Assembly (NCBI GenBank): GCA_049296795.1
Contig: JBAQTC010000007.1
Location: forward strand, 160,293-224,292
Length of the DNA: 64,000 bases
Reading direction: 5' to 3'
Source: CAXNKH01 sp049296795
Lineage (GTDB): Bacteria; Pseudomonadota; Gammaproteobacteria; Burkholderiales; Burkholderiaceae_C
The number at the start of each line of letters is the position of its first letter. Positions within the stretch are counted from its first letter, which is position 1. Position numbers and translations under genes: made by a program. Under the pieces are notes generated by a model. It worked only from the letters and a program-made list of their open reading frames with translations, searched no databases and was not told the DNA's origin. Of this stretch, positions 55,435 through 63,785 are shown piece by piece.

Positions 55435-56241
55435 CTAGTTCGAGGCTAGGTCTTCGCCGCTTTTGCTGGGCTGAAGCCCTAGCGTGGCGGAAATCTCATG
55501 TGTCACGCTGGTAAGTTCGGTCAACCAGTCGGGATCGAGCCTGCCGGTGGGCGCTGAGATGGACAGGCCGGCAACCAGCCGGCCCTGATCGTCATAGATG
55601 CCCGCTGCCATGCAGTCCACACCCAGCTCCAGTTCTTCGTTGTCATGTGCACAACCCGATTGCCTGACTTTGCTCAGTTCGCGCTCCAAGGCTGGCAAGT
55701 CAGTCAGGCTGTTTTTGGTGTGACCGGGCAAACCGGTCCGACTGGCATAGGCGCGTACCCGTTGAGCGTCATCTGCAGCCAGAAACAGCTTGCCGACGGA
55801 GGTCAGATGCAGGGGCGCACGCTCACCAATGGCGCGTACCACTTGCATGCCGGAACGCTCGCTGTAGGTGCGCTCTATGTAAACAATTTCATCACCTTGG
55901 CGCAAACTCAAGTTCACCGGTTGTTGAATTTTTTGGTGCAATTCGCGCATGGCCGTCAGTGCCGCGTCGCGCACATTGAGCCGCCCTTTTACCCTGTTGC
56001 CTAGTTCCAACAAGCGCATGCCGAGCTGGTAGCTGCCGGGTTGGGGGCGATTGACAAAGCGACCAATGACTAAGTCGTTAAGAATGCGATGCGTGGTAGA
56101 GGGATGGAGACCCGATTTTTCGCTGATGTCTTTGAGTGAAAGTACGTCCTCGCTGCTGGCTAAAACATCGATCAGAGTGAACATACGCTCAATGACCTGG
56201 ATGGCGGGTCCGGTTGCTGCTTTGGGGTCGATGGACTTCAT
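55435..56241 (-). CDS. IclR family transcriptional regulator
   Basis: 268 residues. The N-terminal winged helix-turn-helix has LSLKDISEKSGLHPSTTHRI near residues 37-55, and the C-terminal effector domain has GERAPLHLTSVGKLFLA and CMAAGIYDDQGRLVAGLSIS. Its start overlaps the stop of the arginyltransferase gene by 4 nt (ATGA), so it is the third gene of the aat-ate-iclR operon. Its effector is unknown. IclR genes usually control neighbours, so it may regulate this operon. Confidence 0.93.
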   Translation of the reverse strand: MKSIDPKAATGPAIQVIERMFTLIDVLASSEDVLSLKDISEKSGLHPSTTHRILNDLVIGRFVNRPQPGSYQLGMRLLELGNRVKGRLNVRDAALTAMRELHQKIQQPVNLSLRQGDEIVYIERTYSERSGMQVVRAIGERAPLHLTSVGKLFLAADDAQRVRAYASRTGLPGHTKNSLTDLPALERELSKVRQSGCAHDNEELELGVDCMAAGIYDDQGRLVAGLSISAPTGRLDPDWLTELTSVTHEISATLGLQPSKSGEDLASN

Positions 56242-57041
56242 GAATTTTTTGTAATGCTTTGTCCCATTTTACTTTGTGAAATCTCAGGGCGTGGATTGAC
56301 CCCGCAGAGTTGGCTTTGCCACTGTCCATCCACCAGCTTTTGCTGCGGTGAAAAACGGGCTTTGTAGTTCATTTTTGAGCTTTCTTCTATCCAGTAACCC
56401 AAGTAGACGTGGGGCAAATGCAGTTGGCGGGCTTGCTCGATCTGCCACAGGATGTTGAAGGTGCCGTAGCTGCTATGGGGCTCTGGCTCATAGAAGGTGT
56501 AAACCGCAGAGATTCCATCCTCCAGCAAGTCCAGTATGGACACCATTTTGAGCGCGCCAGGACTGCCATCGGCTTGGGTTTCGCGAAATTCAACCAAGCG
56601 GGAGTTAACCCGGCTTTGCAACAGAAACTGGGTGTACTGATCGATACTGTCCTGATCCATTCCGCCACCGGCGTGGCGTCCCATTTGGTAGCGCAGATAG
56701 AGCTGGTAATGCTCGGATACAAAACATAACTTGAGCACCCGAACCTGCAGCTTTTCGTGGAGTAACCAGGCACGGCGTTGGCTGCGGGTCGCTGTGAACG
56801 CTTGGGCAAGGACACGCAAGGGTTGGCAAGCCTGGCAGCTATCGCAATAGGGTCGGTAAGTGAACATACCGCTGCGACGAAAGCCTTTGGCCACCAATTC
56901 AGAGTAGGTGGCGTTGTGTATCAGGTGACTTGGTGTTGCAACTTGCGATCGGGCTTGCCGATTCGGCAAGTAACTGCAGGGGTAGGGCGCCGTGGCATAG
57001 AACTGCAGGGTCTGGAGCGGAAGATCCTTGAGGTGTGTCAC
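56238..57041 (-). CDS. bpt: arginyl/leucyl-tRNA-protein transferase (Ate/Bpt type)
   Basis: N-degron enzyme that adds an amino acid (leucine in the bacterial Bpt class) to N-terminal Asp or Glu, marking proteins for ClpAP. The 267-residue product has PCSYLPNRQARSQVATP near residue 20, the cysteine-rich YRPYCDSCQACQPLRV, and GYWIEESSKMNYKARF in the C-terminal domain. Its start overlaps the aat stop by 4 nt, pairing two N-degron transferases in one operon. Confidence 0.95.
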   Translation of the reverse strand: MTHLKDLPLQTLQFYATAPYPCSYLPNRQARSQVATPSHLIHNATYSELVAKGFRRSGMFTYRPYCDSCQACQPLRVLAQAFTATRSQRRAWLLHEKLQVRVLKLCFVSEHYQLYLRYQMGRHAGGGMDQDSIDQYTQFLLQSRVNSRLVEFRETQADGSPGALKMVSILDLLEDGISAVYTFYEPEPHSSYGTFNILWQIEQARQLHLPHVYLGYWIEESSKMNYKARFSPQQKLVDGQWQSQLCGVNPRPEISQSKMGQSITKNS

Positions 57042-57802
57042 GGCAGTTCTGATGTTGCAGTCAGTAGATGTTGCCAGTATAGGGGCAAGAAATGCCAGGG
57101 CGGCGCGCTCTGCGCAAGACCTTGGCCCAGTTGAGCGAGGAATTCATGACGTGACATGTCACAAGCGCCCATCGAGGCCAGATGCGCCGTGTTTTGCTGG
57201 CAGTCGATTTGGGTGATTTGGAATTCACGGCAAAAACCCACCAGGGCAGCCAGTGCAATTTTGGAGGCATCGCTGCGTCGACTGAACATGGATTCACCAA
57301 AAACAGCTCGACCCAGTGCCACACAGTACAGGCCTCCGATCAACTGCCCCTGTTCCCAGACCTCGACACTGTGCGCCAGTCCTGAGTGGTGGAGTTCAAT
57401 ATAAGCGCGTTGCATTTCGGGCAGGATCCAAGTGCCGGCCCGGACACCTCGTCGATGGTTGGCGCAAGACTCGATCACTTGGGAAAATGCGCTGTCGAAC
57501 CGGATTTCACAACCGGGTGTGATGCGAAATTTTTCGATGGTCTTGCCCAGCGAACGGTGCAGACGGAACTGCGCTACTTGGAGGACCATGCGTGGATCTG
57601 GAGACCACCACAGGATGGGTTGACCATCGCTGAACCAGGGAAAGATGCCCTTTTGATAGGCCTGCTGGAGTGTTACAACATCAAGCGCACCACCGGCTGC
57701 TAGCAATCCTGGCATTGGGCTGCTTTGTCCCAAGGCCAGTTCGACTTGGGGGAATTCTTGTCCGGCTTGCAGCCAGGGCAGGGTCGGAGAAGTTGCGGCC
57801 AT
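57038..57802 (-). CDS. aat: leucyl/phenylalanyl-tRNA-protein transferase
   Basis: Adds Leu or Phe to N-terminal Arg or Lys, feeding the ClpS-ClpAP N-degron pathway. The 254-residue product has LLAAGGALDVVTLQQAYQKG, IFPWFSDGQPILWWSPDPRM and GGLYCVALGRAVFGESMFS, all family signatures. First gene of the aat-bpt-iclR operon, divergent from the tRNA-Pro gene. Confidence 0.97.
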   Translation of the reverse strand: MAATSPTLPWLQAGQEFPQVELALGQSSPMPGLLAAGGALDVVTLQQAYQKGIFPWFSDGQPILWWSPDPRMVLQVAQFRLHRSLGKTIEKFRITPGCEIRFDSAFSQVIESCANHRRGVRAGTWILPEMQRAYIELHHSGLAHSVEVWEQGQLIGGLYCVALGRAVFGESMFSRRSDASKIALAALVGFCREFQITQIDCQQNTAHLASMGACDMSRHEFLAQLGQGLAQSAPPWHFLPLYWQHLLTATSELP

Positions 57803-57938
57803 CGCCAGGACTTTAGCCCATCAGTCCTGGAATCTTTGGCCTCTTGCACTGAAGTTTCAGTTTAATTTGGTGCAACAAGCACTTTCTGGGCTGCTTGGGC
57901 CGAATGCAAGGCCAAGGGGTTGTAGAATACGGCCTCGT

Positions 57939-58015
<77 letters not shown>

Positions 58016-58026
58016 ATAGCCAGTAC

Positions 58027-58062
58027 AAAGGCCTCTAAGTAGCGATACTCAGAGGCCTTTTT
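58027..58062 (+). terminator. Rho-independent terminator after tRNA-Pro
   Basis: Stem AAAGGCCTCT / AGAGGCCTTT with a 14-nt loop, then TT. It starts 12 nt after the tRNA, before the integrase. Confidence 0.88.
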
Positions 58063-58129
58063 CATTGGCAAACCAGCAATTTTCGCTACACCGGCGTACA
58101 AAGGAAGCTGTTGACAGCCAAGGCATATC

Positions 58130-58188
58130 CGGGGAACATAGCGGGGAACAAACGGGACAACCGGGACATTTTTTTGGTTTGTTCCCCG
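58130..58188. promoter_or_regulatory. CGGGGAACA repeats upstream of the integrase (candidate binding sites)
   Basis: CGGGGAACA occurs at 58130-58138 and again at 58142-58150. The second extends to CGGGGAACAAAC (58142-58153), whose perfect complement GTTTGTTCCCCG is at 58177-58188, with CGGGACA twice between them and seven T residues before the right arm. It could be arm-type sites for integrase or an excisionase/regulator, or a terminator-like hairpin in front of int. Confidence 0.5.
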
Positions 58189-58206
58189 TTTTGTTCCGTT
58201 TCTCCA

Positions 58207-59457
58207 ATGAAAGCCCCCATGCTGACTGATGCCAAATGCCGTAACGCCACTTGCCCACCTGACAAAGCCAGAGCGCGATTCACCGATGCGGCGGGCCTTT
58301 ATCTTGAAATCAGCCCCGCAGGGTCAAAACGGTGGTTTTGGAAAACCTACAAAAACGGCAAAGAGGGCCGCTTGTCACTTGGCAGTTACCCCACCGTGAG
58401 CCTGGCGGCAGCACGCAAAGCCCGTGACACGGCAAAGCTGCAGAAATCCAGCGGTATCGACCCGGTACAGCTGCGTAAGATCGAAAAGCTGAAAGCACTC
58501 ACACCGGCAGGCGACACCTTCAAGGCCATAGCGCTCGAATGGTACGCATTGAAGCTGGACAGTTGGAGCAGTCACTACGCCATTCGGGAAAAACGCAATC
58601 TTGAAAAAGACCTATTCCCCTACTTTGCAACCCGGCGCATTGAGGACATTGAACCGATAGAGCTACTGGCAGCGGTGCGACAGGTAGAGGAACGTGGGGC
58701 GCTGGATGTGGCCCACCGGGTATTGACCACGGCGGGGCAAGTCTGGCGCTATGCGGTGGCAACCGGACGGGCAGCGCGTGACGTGAGCGCTGATATCAAA
58801 GGCGCATTGAAGCCCCACCATGGCAAACACTTCGCAGCCATCACCGACCCGGTGCAACTGGGCGGGCTGATCCGGGTGATCCGTGGCTACCAGGGCGGGC
58901 CGATAGTCCGGGCGGCGCTGCAACTGGCACCTATCGTATTTCAGCGACCCGGCGAACTCAGGGCGGCAGCATGGGCTGAATTTGATCTTGACGCGGCACT
59001 ATGGACGATTCCGGCGGCACGCATGAAACGGCGTGTAGAGGGCAAGAAAAATGGTGATCCCCACCTTGTCCCCCTGGCCACACAGGCGGTGGCCATACTG
59101 CGCAAGCTGTACCCCTTGACGGGCCACGGTACATTGTTGTTTCCCGGTGAACGCAGCCATGACCGGCCTATCAGTGACAACACCTTACGGGCGGCACTGC
59201 TGACCCTGGGTTATGGGCCTAACGTGCAAAGTGTCCATGGATTCAGGGCAACAGCACGTACCATGCTGGCGGAGATACACGACATCGACCCGCTGGTCAT
59301 TGAAGCGCAGTTAGCCCATGCGGTGAAGGATGCAAACGGCCGGGCTTACAACCGAACCACTTACATGCAGCACCGGGCAACCATGATGCAGAAATGGGCG
59401 GACTACCTTGACAAGCTGGCCACGGGCGGCGACGTAATCCAACTCAAGTCGGCGTAA
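58207..59457 (+). CDS. tyrosine-type integrase with DUF4102 N-terminus (P4 type)
   Basis: Site-specific recombinase. The 416-residue product has the N-terminal arm-binding domain (LTDAKCRNATCPPDK; FTDAAGLYLEISPAGSKRW), a core-binding helical domain, and the catalytic domain with Arg in FQRPGELRAA, HxxR in VHGFRATARTM, the LAHAVKD histidine and the nucleophile Tyr in NRTTYM. ATGs at 58207 and 58219 are alternative starts; neither has a strong ribosome-binding site. Placed just after tRNA-Pro, it probably uses the tRNA 3' end as attB. Confidence 0.95.
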   Translation: MKAPMLTDAKCRNATCPPDKARARFTDAAGLYLEISPAGSKRWFWKTYKNGKEGRLSLGSYPTVSLAAARKARDTAKLQKSSGIDPVQLRKIEKLKALTPAGDTFKAIALEWYALKLDSWSSHYAIREKRNLEKDLFPYFATRRIEDIEPIELLAAVRQVEERGALDVAHRVLTTAGQVWRYAVATGRAARDVSADIKGALKPHHGKHFAAITDPVQLGGLIRVIRGYQGGPIVRAALQLAPIVFQRPGELRAAAWAEFDLDAALWTIPAARMKRRVEGKKNGDPHLVPLATQAVAILRKLYPLTGHGTLLFPGERSHDRPISDNTLRAALLTLGYGPNVQSVHGFRATARTMLAEIHDIDPLVIEAQLAHAVKDANGRAYNRTTYMQHRATMMQKWADYLDKLATGGDVIQLKSA

Positions 59458-59563
59458 AACAGTTTAAGCCATGCCTAGCTATCGGCTGATCCCCGATGGT
59501 GAATACCGGGACACCCTGACCCGGCGGCGCTGGTTTTCATTTCAGGCGTGACGGGGGACGGGG

Positions 59564-60283
59564 ATGGGGAATTTTAATGTCGCTTACGAATATGTGGGCC
59601 TTGCAAAGGCCAGTGATTTGGTGGGGGTTAGTGCTCGTGACTTAGTTCATGCTGGCGCATTCGGTCAAGTGCAAATATGCGTCAACATTTTTGCGAGAAC
59701 GCAAGGCGCCAAATATCACTTGGTAGATGAAAATCAAGGGTACGGCGAAGCCGATTTTCCTGGATCCACTGAAGCTCAACTTGAAGCGAAAAGCAAAGAA
59801 TTTTCGGATTGGTTAACACAACAAAAATCTAACCTCATGCCAGACGGTATTTTTGAAATTAACGAACCTGATTTGCGACTATTTGAAATGAACGGAATAA
59901 AATGGGTGGAACTGACTGACGCTTTAACAACCGACGAAGATGGAGTGTGGAAAGTTGAATTTAATCCCCCTGTAAAAATTGACCGCTCTGATCTGGTGAT
60001 CTTGACCACGGAGATAGATCGGATTCAAAAAATTGAGGGCATCAACACCAAGCCAACGAACAGGCCACTGGGCAGACGCGAGCGCGACAATTTACTAAAG
60101 CTGTTGATTGGCATGGCCATTGAGGGTTACAGTTTTGACCCGACGGCGCTGAAAAACACAGCAACCAAAGAAATCGCCGACGATTTGGCGAAACATGGAA
60201 TTGGCCTTGATGAAGACACGGTGCGAAAGTATTTGAAAGAGGCCACAAGTACCGTATTGCCCGCAAAGCCACTCCCAGCTTAA
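59564..60283 (+). CDS. island protein of unknown function between integrase and alpA
   Basis: 239 residues, visibly richer in A+T and in Lys/Asp/Asn codons than its neighbours, which suggests foreign origin. The N-terminal part (about 165 residues) is unrecognised. The C-terminal 70 residues are a helical block (LGRRERDNLLKLLIGMAIEG, then DDLAKHGIGLDEDTVRKYLK) that I recall on many uncharacterised proteobacterial island proteins and that looks like a DNA-binding or replication-adapter helix set. GGGGACGGGG precedes the ATG. The operators just after its stop make a regulatory role plausible. Confidence 0.75.
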   Translation: MGNFNVAYEYVGLAKASDLVGVSARDLVHAGAFGQVQICVNIFARTQGAKYHLVDENQGYGEADFPGSTEAQLEAKSKEFSDWLTQQKSNLMPDGIFEINEPDLRLFEMNGIKWVELTDALTTDEDGVWKVEFNPPVKIDRSDLVILTTEIDRIQKIEGINTKPTNRPLGRRERDNLLKLLIGMAIEGYSFDPTALKNTATKEIADDLAKHGIGLDEDTVRKYLKEATSTVLPAKPLPA

Positions 60284-60287
60284 AGGG

Positions 60288-60322
60288 AAACCGAATTCGG
60301 TTTAGGTGATACCGAGTTCGGT
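60288..60322. promoter_or_regulatory. two ACCGA-TTCGGT palindromic operators before alpA
   Basis: AAACCGAATTCGGTTT at 60288-60303 is a perfect 16-bp palindrome. ACCGAGTTCGGT at 60311-60322 repeats its core. The centres are 21 bp apart, two helical turns, so two repressor dimers could sit on one face of the DNA. This is expected of a lysogeny-type control region. Confidence 0.7.
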
Positions 60323-60356
60323 CACATCAAGCCCCTGAAAATTGAAACTGCCCCCA

Positions 60357-60384
60357 TTGGCAAAACGTGCCAAGGTCATATAAG
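60357..60384 (+). promoter_or_regulatory. candidate alpA promoter with overlapping inverted repeat
   Basis: TTGGCA (60357-60362), 16-bp spacer, TATAAG (60379-60384). TTGGCA also pairs with TGCCAA (60368-60373), so the promoter carries a 6-bp inverted repeat. The start site would be near 60391, almost at the ATG. AAGGGG in the same stretch would serve as ribosome-binding site if transcription begins further upstream. Confidence 0.5.
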
Positions 60385-60392
60385 GGGTTTCA

Positions 60393-60638
60393 ATGTCAAT
60401 TTTCAGAATGCCTACTGTCAAGGTAGAAACCGGGCACAAGTCTCACGCCAGCATTTACAACGCCATCAAGGCGGGGTTATTTACCAAACCCGTACAGATC
60501 GGACAACGCTCTGTAGGTTGGCCGTCCGATGAAGTGCAGGCCATCAATGCAGCGCGCATTGCAGGTAAGTCCGAAGCGCAAATCCGCGAACTGGTGAAGG
60601 TGTTGCACGCCAAGCGCACCGAACTGGCCACGGCGTAA
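60393..60638 (+). CDS. alpA: AlpA-like helix-turn-helix regulator
   Basis: An 81-residue DNA-binding protein of the AlpA/MerR-like family: VETGHKSHASIYNAIKAGLF (helix-turn-helix) then TKPVQIGQRSVGWPSDEVQA (wing). In P4-type islands AlpA activates integrase and excision, and in PICIs it is the switch to induction. AAGGGG lies 5 nt before the ATG. Tandem operators upstream suggest repression until induced. It is followed by a 25-codon ORF and the primase gene. Confidence 0.9.
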   Translation: MSIFRMPTVKVETGHKSHASIYNAIKAGLFTKPVQIGQRSVGWPSDEVQAINAARIAGKSEAQIRELVKVLHAKRTELATA

Positions 60639-60647
60639 GGGGTGGCA

Positions 60648-60725
60648 ATGAACCACACCAACGTTATTGAAAAGGCCGTTCATGCGGCGCAGTACTTCCT
60701 GAATCAAGTCGGGGGGTGTCTGTAA
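60648..60725 (+). CDS. 25-residue ORF coupled to the primase gene
   Basis: Begins MNHTNVIEKAVHAAQYF; AAGGGGTGGCA precedes the ATG. Its TAA overlaps the primase ATG (TAATG), suggesting coupled translation. No family is recognised. It could be a real micro-protein or only a coupling device. Confidence 0.5.
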   Translation: MNHTNVIEKAVHAAQYFLNQVGGCL

Positions 60726-63103
60726 TGGATGCAATCGACCAATTCAAACAGGCTATCGAATCGGCGGGACTGACACCCCCGGACGTCATCCATGATGACG
60801 GCGCTATCCACCGATTCAGCACGAACGGGCGGCGCGGTGACGATTCGGGCTGGTACAGCCTGCACACTGACGGCATCCCGGCTGGGGCATTCGGATGTTG
60901 GCGCGAGGGCTTGCAGTCCACCTGGTGCGTAAAGTCAGACACCTCCATGACGGCGGCAGAACTCGATATCCATCGGCAGCGCATCAAAGCCATGCAGGTG
61001 GACCGTGATGCCGACAAGGCAGCGGGGCAACAAACAGCAGCAATCGATGCTGCGCAGCGCCTGGCAGCGGGGACAACTTGCACCCAACATAGCTACACCG
61101 ACGCAAAGGGCGTTAAGTGCCACGGCATCAAGGTCGATTCTGCTGGATCGCTGATCGTTCCCATGCGGGACACGGCAGGCAAGCTGCACAGTCTGCAAAT
61201 CATTACCCCGGACGGTGGCAAGCGGTTTCTATCTGGTGGCAAGGTCAAGGCCTGTTATCACGCTATTGGCAAACCTGCCGGCGTGCTGATCGTTTGTGAA
61301 GGCTACGCGACCGGAGCAAGCATCCATGAAAGTACCGGCCATTCGGTAGCCGTGGCATTCAACGCGGGCAACCTGGAGCCGGTGGCGGTGGCTTTTCGTG
61401 CCAAATATCAAGACCTCAAAATCATCATTGGAGCTGATGATGACCACTTGACACCAGGCAATCCGGGAATGACCCAGGCAAGGGCAGCAGCGCAGGCTGT
61501 AGACGGTTTCCTTGGCGTGCCAGTGTTCTCGGCAGATCGCGGCGACAAGCACACCGACTTCAACGACCTGCACCAAACCGGCGGCACTGGAGCGGTCAAG
61601 CGCTGCATTGATGCGGCGGTATTGTGCAGTCCAGCTGCTGAATGGCCAGAGTTACAACCACTGATTTCGCAGATAGAGCGGCAGGAATATCCGATTGATT
61701 TACTACCGGCGGCGGTTCGGTGCGCAGTGCTGGAAGTAGCCGGGTTCGTGAAGGCCCCCATTCCATTGATTGCCACATCCGCGCTGGCGGCACTATCCTT
61801 GGCCATCCAAGCCCACGTCGACGTACAGCGGGCAGTAAAGCTGCACGGTCCATCCGGTCTTTTCCTTCTGGCCATTGCAGATAGTGGGGAAAGAAAATCT
61901 ACATGTGACGGCTTTTTTACCCGTGCCATCCGGGACTATGAGGCGCGGGAACAAGAGGCAGCGAAGCCACTGATTAAGTCGTACCAGTCTGCACATGCCG
62001 TATGGGATGCGCAGCGCAGCGGGCTAAAGGAAAAGATCAAAGCGCTGGCCAAAGAAGGCAAACCCAGCGCAGCGCAAGCGCGGGAGCTTCACGACCTGGA
62101 CAAAGACGAACCTAGAGCACCCAGAGTGCCGCGCCTGATCTATGGTGATGCCACGCCAGAGGCTTTGACCTTTGCACTTGCAAAGCAGTGGCCCTCGGGC
62201 GGCGTTATCAGTAGCGAGGCGGGCAGCGTGTTTGGCGGGCATGGCATGGGCGCGGATTCAGTCATGCGCAACCTGGCGGCGTTGAATCAGCTATGGGACG
62301 GCGCTACTTTGCCAGTAGAGCGTAGATCATCGGAGAGCTTCACCGTTCGCGGTGCACGCCTGACCATGGCGCTACAGGTGCAAGAGGCGACCATACGGGC
62401 ATTCTTTGCCAATACAAAGGGACTCGCACGCGGAACTGGCTTTCTGGCACGGTTTCTGGTTTCCTGGCCTGTATCGACGCAGGGAACGCGAAACTTCACC
62501 GAAGCCCCGGCAAACTGGCCGGCACTGGAAACCTTTAATAACCGCTTAACGTCCATCCTGAACCGCCAGGCACCTATTGATGATGACGGTGCACTGACCC
62601 CGGCCATGCTCACACTGTCACCGCAGGCAAAGGCAGCATGGGTGAACTTTCACGATGCCCTTGAAGCCATGTTGCCGACCGGCGGCGAACTGTACGACGT
62701 GCGCGACGTGGCCAGCAAGACGGCAGACAACGCGGCACGCCTGGCGGCACTGTTCCATACATTCACCGGCAGCATCGGGCCGATTGGTGTTGAGGCAATG
62801 GATGCGGCGGCAAGCGTGACGGCCTGGCACCTATCTGAAGCCCGGCGGTTTCTGGGAGAACTGGCAATGCCTGCTGAATTGGCAAACCCGGCGCGACTGG
62901 AAATATGGCTGATCGAGCAGTGCAAGCGAGAGAACACCGACAAGGTGCCTACTCGCGAGGTGCAGCGCATGGGGCCCGGCGGTTTGCGTGACAAGGCGAC
63001 ATTGATGGCTGCGGTGCAGGAACTGGTAGAGCTTGGCCGGGCACGCCTAGTACAGGCCGGGAAAAAGAGATTGATTCAAATTCGTCCGGAGTTGCTGGCA
63101 TGA
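60725..63103 (+). CDS. TOPRIM and DUF3987 primase-helicase-like replication protein
   Basis: A 792-residue island replication protein. Residues 1-300 include a TOPRIM domain with LIVCEGYATGASIHESTGHS and LKIIIGADDD (Glu and DxD metal site). From about residue 340 a DUF3987 (YfjI-like) ATPase domain follows, with IADSGERKSTCDGFF as a variant P-loop (SGERKST) and VISSEAGSVFGGHGMG as a Walker B-like block. No zinc-finger primase head is seen. The start could be ATG 60725 or GTG 60716. It overlaps the next gene by 4 nt. Confidence 0.9.
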   Translation: MDAIDQFKQAIESAGLTPPDVIHDDGAIHRFSTNGRRGDDSGWYSLHTDGIPAGAFGCWREGLQSTWCVKSDTSMTAAELDIHRQRIKAMQVDRDADKAAGQQTAAIDAAQRLAAGTTCTQHSYTDAKGVKCHGIKVDSAGSLIVPMRDTAGKLHSLQIITPDGGKRFLSGGKVKACYHAIGKPAGVLIVCEGYATGASIHESTGHSVAVAFNAGNLEPVAVAFRAKYQDLKIIIGADDDHLTPGNPGMTQARAAAQAVDGFLGVPVFSADRGDKHTDFNDLHQTGGTGAVKRCIDAAVLCSPAAEWPELQPLISQIERQEYPIDLLPAAVRCAVLEVAGFVKAPIPLIATSALAALSLAIQAHVDVQRAVKLHGPSGLFLLAIADSGERKSTCDGFFTRAIRDYEAREQEAAKPLIKSYQSAHAVWDAQRSGLKEKIKALAKEGKPSAAQARELHDLDKDEPRAPRVPRLIYGDATPEALTFALAKQWPSGGVISSEAGSVFGGHGMGADSVMRNLAALNQLWDGATLPVERRSSESFTVRGARLTMALQVQEATIRAFFANTKGLARGTGFLARFLVSWPVSTQGTRNFTEAPANWPALETFNNRLTSILNRQAPIDDDGALTPAMLTLSPQAKAAWVNFHDALEAMLPTGGELYDVRDVASKTADNAARLAALFHTFTGSIGPIGVEAMDAAASVTAWHLSEARRFLGELAMPAELANPARLEIWLIEQCKRENTDKVPTREVQRMGPGGLRDKATLMAAVQELVELGRARLVQAGKKRLIQIRPELLA

Positions 63104-63582
63104 GTTTGGCAGACCTCATCAAAAAAGGTGGTTTGCGCAGGCCTGCGACTGCGACAGTAGCGACTCTTGCGACAGTTAGCCCGGACATTTCCCCAAGTGT
63201 CGCAACTGTCGCTACTGTCGCAGTCGCAAAAGCCCCAGACAGGGCAGCAAACGACCCAGCACCAGACCCTGACCGCCATTGCTGGCCACACAGCCCTGCC
63301 ATGAACACGGCGGAGATTGACACCTTCACGGCGCGGCTGGCCAGGTTCATCGACAAGGGTTTGAATCTTGAAGAGGGGGCAGCACTGGCAGATAAGTTGG
63401 TGGTGCGTGATCGTGAATCAAATGATCATCGCGTTTGTCTGGAATGCACCTATTTGGTCCAGGGCTGGCGCTGTAACAATTGGCGAGTTGCAAGTGCTGG
63501 CTTTGGTTCACGGCGTGCGCCCTTGGCTGCCGAGCTGGTTCTCCAACTTCAGCGGTGTGATGGATTCCATGAATCAGGGTGA
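63100..63582 (+). CDS. unknown protein coupled to the island primase, with encoded inverted repeat
   Basis: 160 residues; its ATG overlaps the primase stop (ATGA). The N-terminal part is a low-complexity run (ATATVATLATV and SVATVATVAVAK) produced by a 30-bp inverted repeat in the DNA. The rest (NTAEIDTFTARLARFIDKGL; EEGAALADKLVVRDRESND; RVCLECTYLVQGWRCNNWR) is a compact cysteine-bearing domain. I recall such ATVATVAV leaders on proteins next to island primases. Function unknown. Confidence 0.75.
   Translation: MSLADLIKKGGLRRPATATVATLATVSPDISPSVATVATVAVAKAPDRAANDPAPDPDRHCWPHSPAMNTAEIDTFTARLARFIDKGLNLEEGAALADKLVVRDRESNDHRVCLECTYLVQGWRCNNWRVASAGFGSRRAPLAAELVLQLQRCDGFHESG
63144..63228. repeat. 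30-bp inverted repeat inside the coding region (possible replication iterons)
   Basis: Arm 1 at 63144-63173 begins TGCGACTGCGACAGTAGCGA. Arm 2 at 63199-63228 is its reverse complement, 28 of 30 bases matching, across a 25-bp spacer. The unit GCGACAGT recurs within each arm and again at 63169-63176. It lies immediately after the replication gene, where satellite and plasmid origins often sit. Confidence 0.7.
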
Positions 63583-63611
63583 CGAATGACTTGATGCACT
63601 GCGCGTTCTAG

Positions 63612-63714
63612 GAAAGGGGTAGGGGGGTGAAATCTCTACGACTCATCGCACCAGATGCGTGCGCCTGCACAGATTTTTGCGCGTGCAAATTGAAACTAGG
63701 GGGCACCGTGGGCA
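63612..63714 (+). other. G-rich cos-like tract
   Basis: AGGGGTAGGGGGGTGAAATC then TCTACG, followed by GCGTGCGCCTGCAC, a T run, GCGCGTGC and CTAGGGGGC. I recall near-identical G-run/AATCTCT phrases at the terminase end of HK97-like prophages, where cos lies. It is in non-coding DNA after the last island ORF. The call rests on recollection, not on a search. Confidence 0.4.
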
Positions 63715-63785
63715 CTTTGGATGCAGGGACCTCTTAACGGATCGCCGCGAAGGCGTTTTTCAAAAATTCAAATTTGTGACTTGAC

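Noticed and set aside
59471..59551. A 26-codon frame between integrase and the 239-residue protein (starts MPSYRLIPDGEYRD).
   Set aside because: No ribosome-binding site and no coupling to neighbours. The peptide looks plausible but chance cannot be excluded.
63743..63760. CGCC-gcgaa-GGCG hairpin followed by TTTTT, a possible terminator.
   Set aside because: The stem is only 4 bp, too short to call with confidence; noted only as a weak signal after the island.
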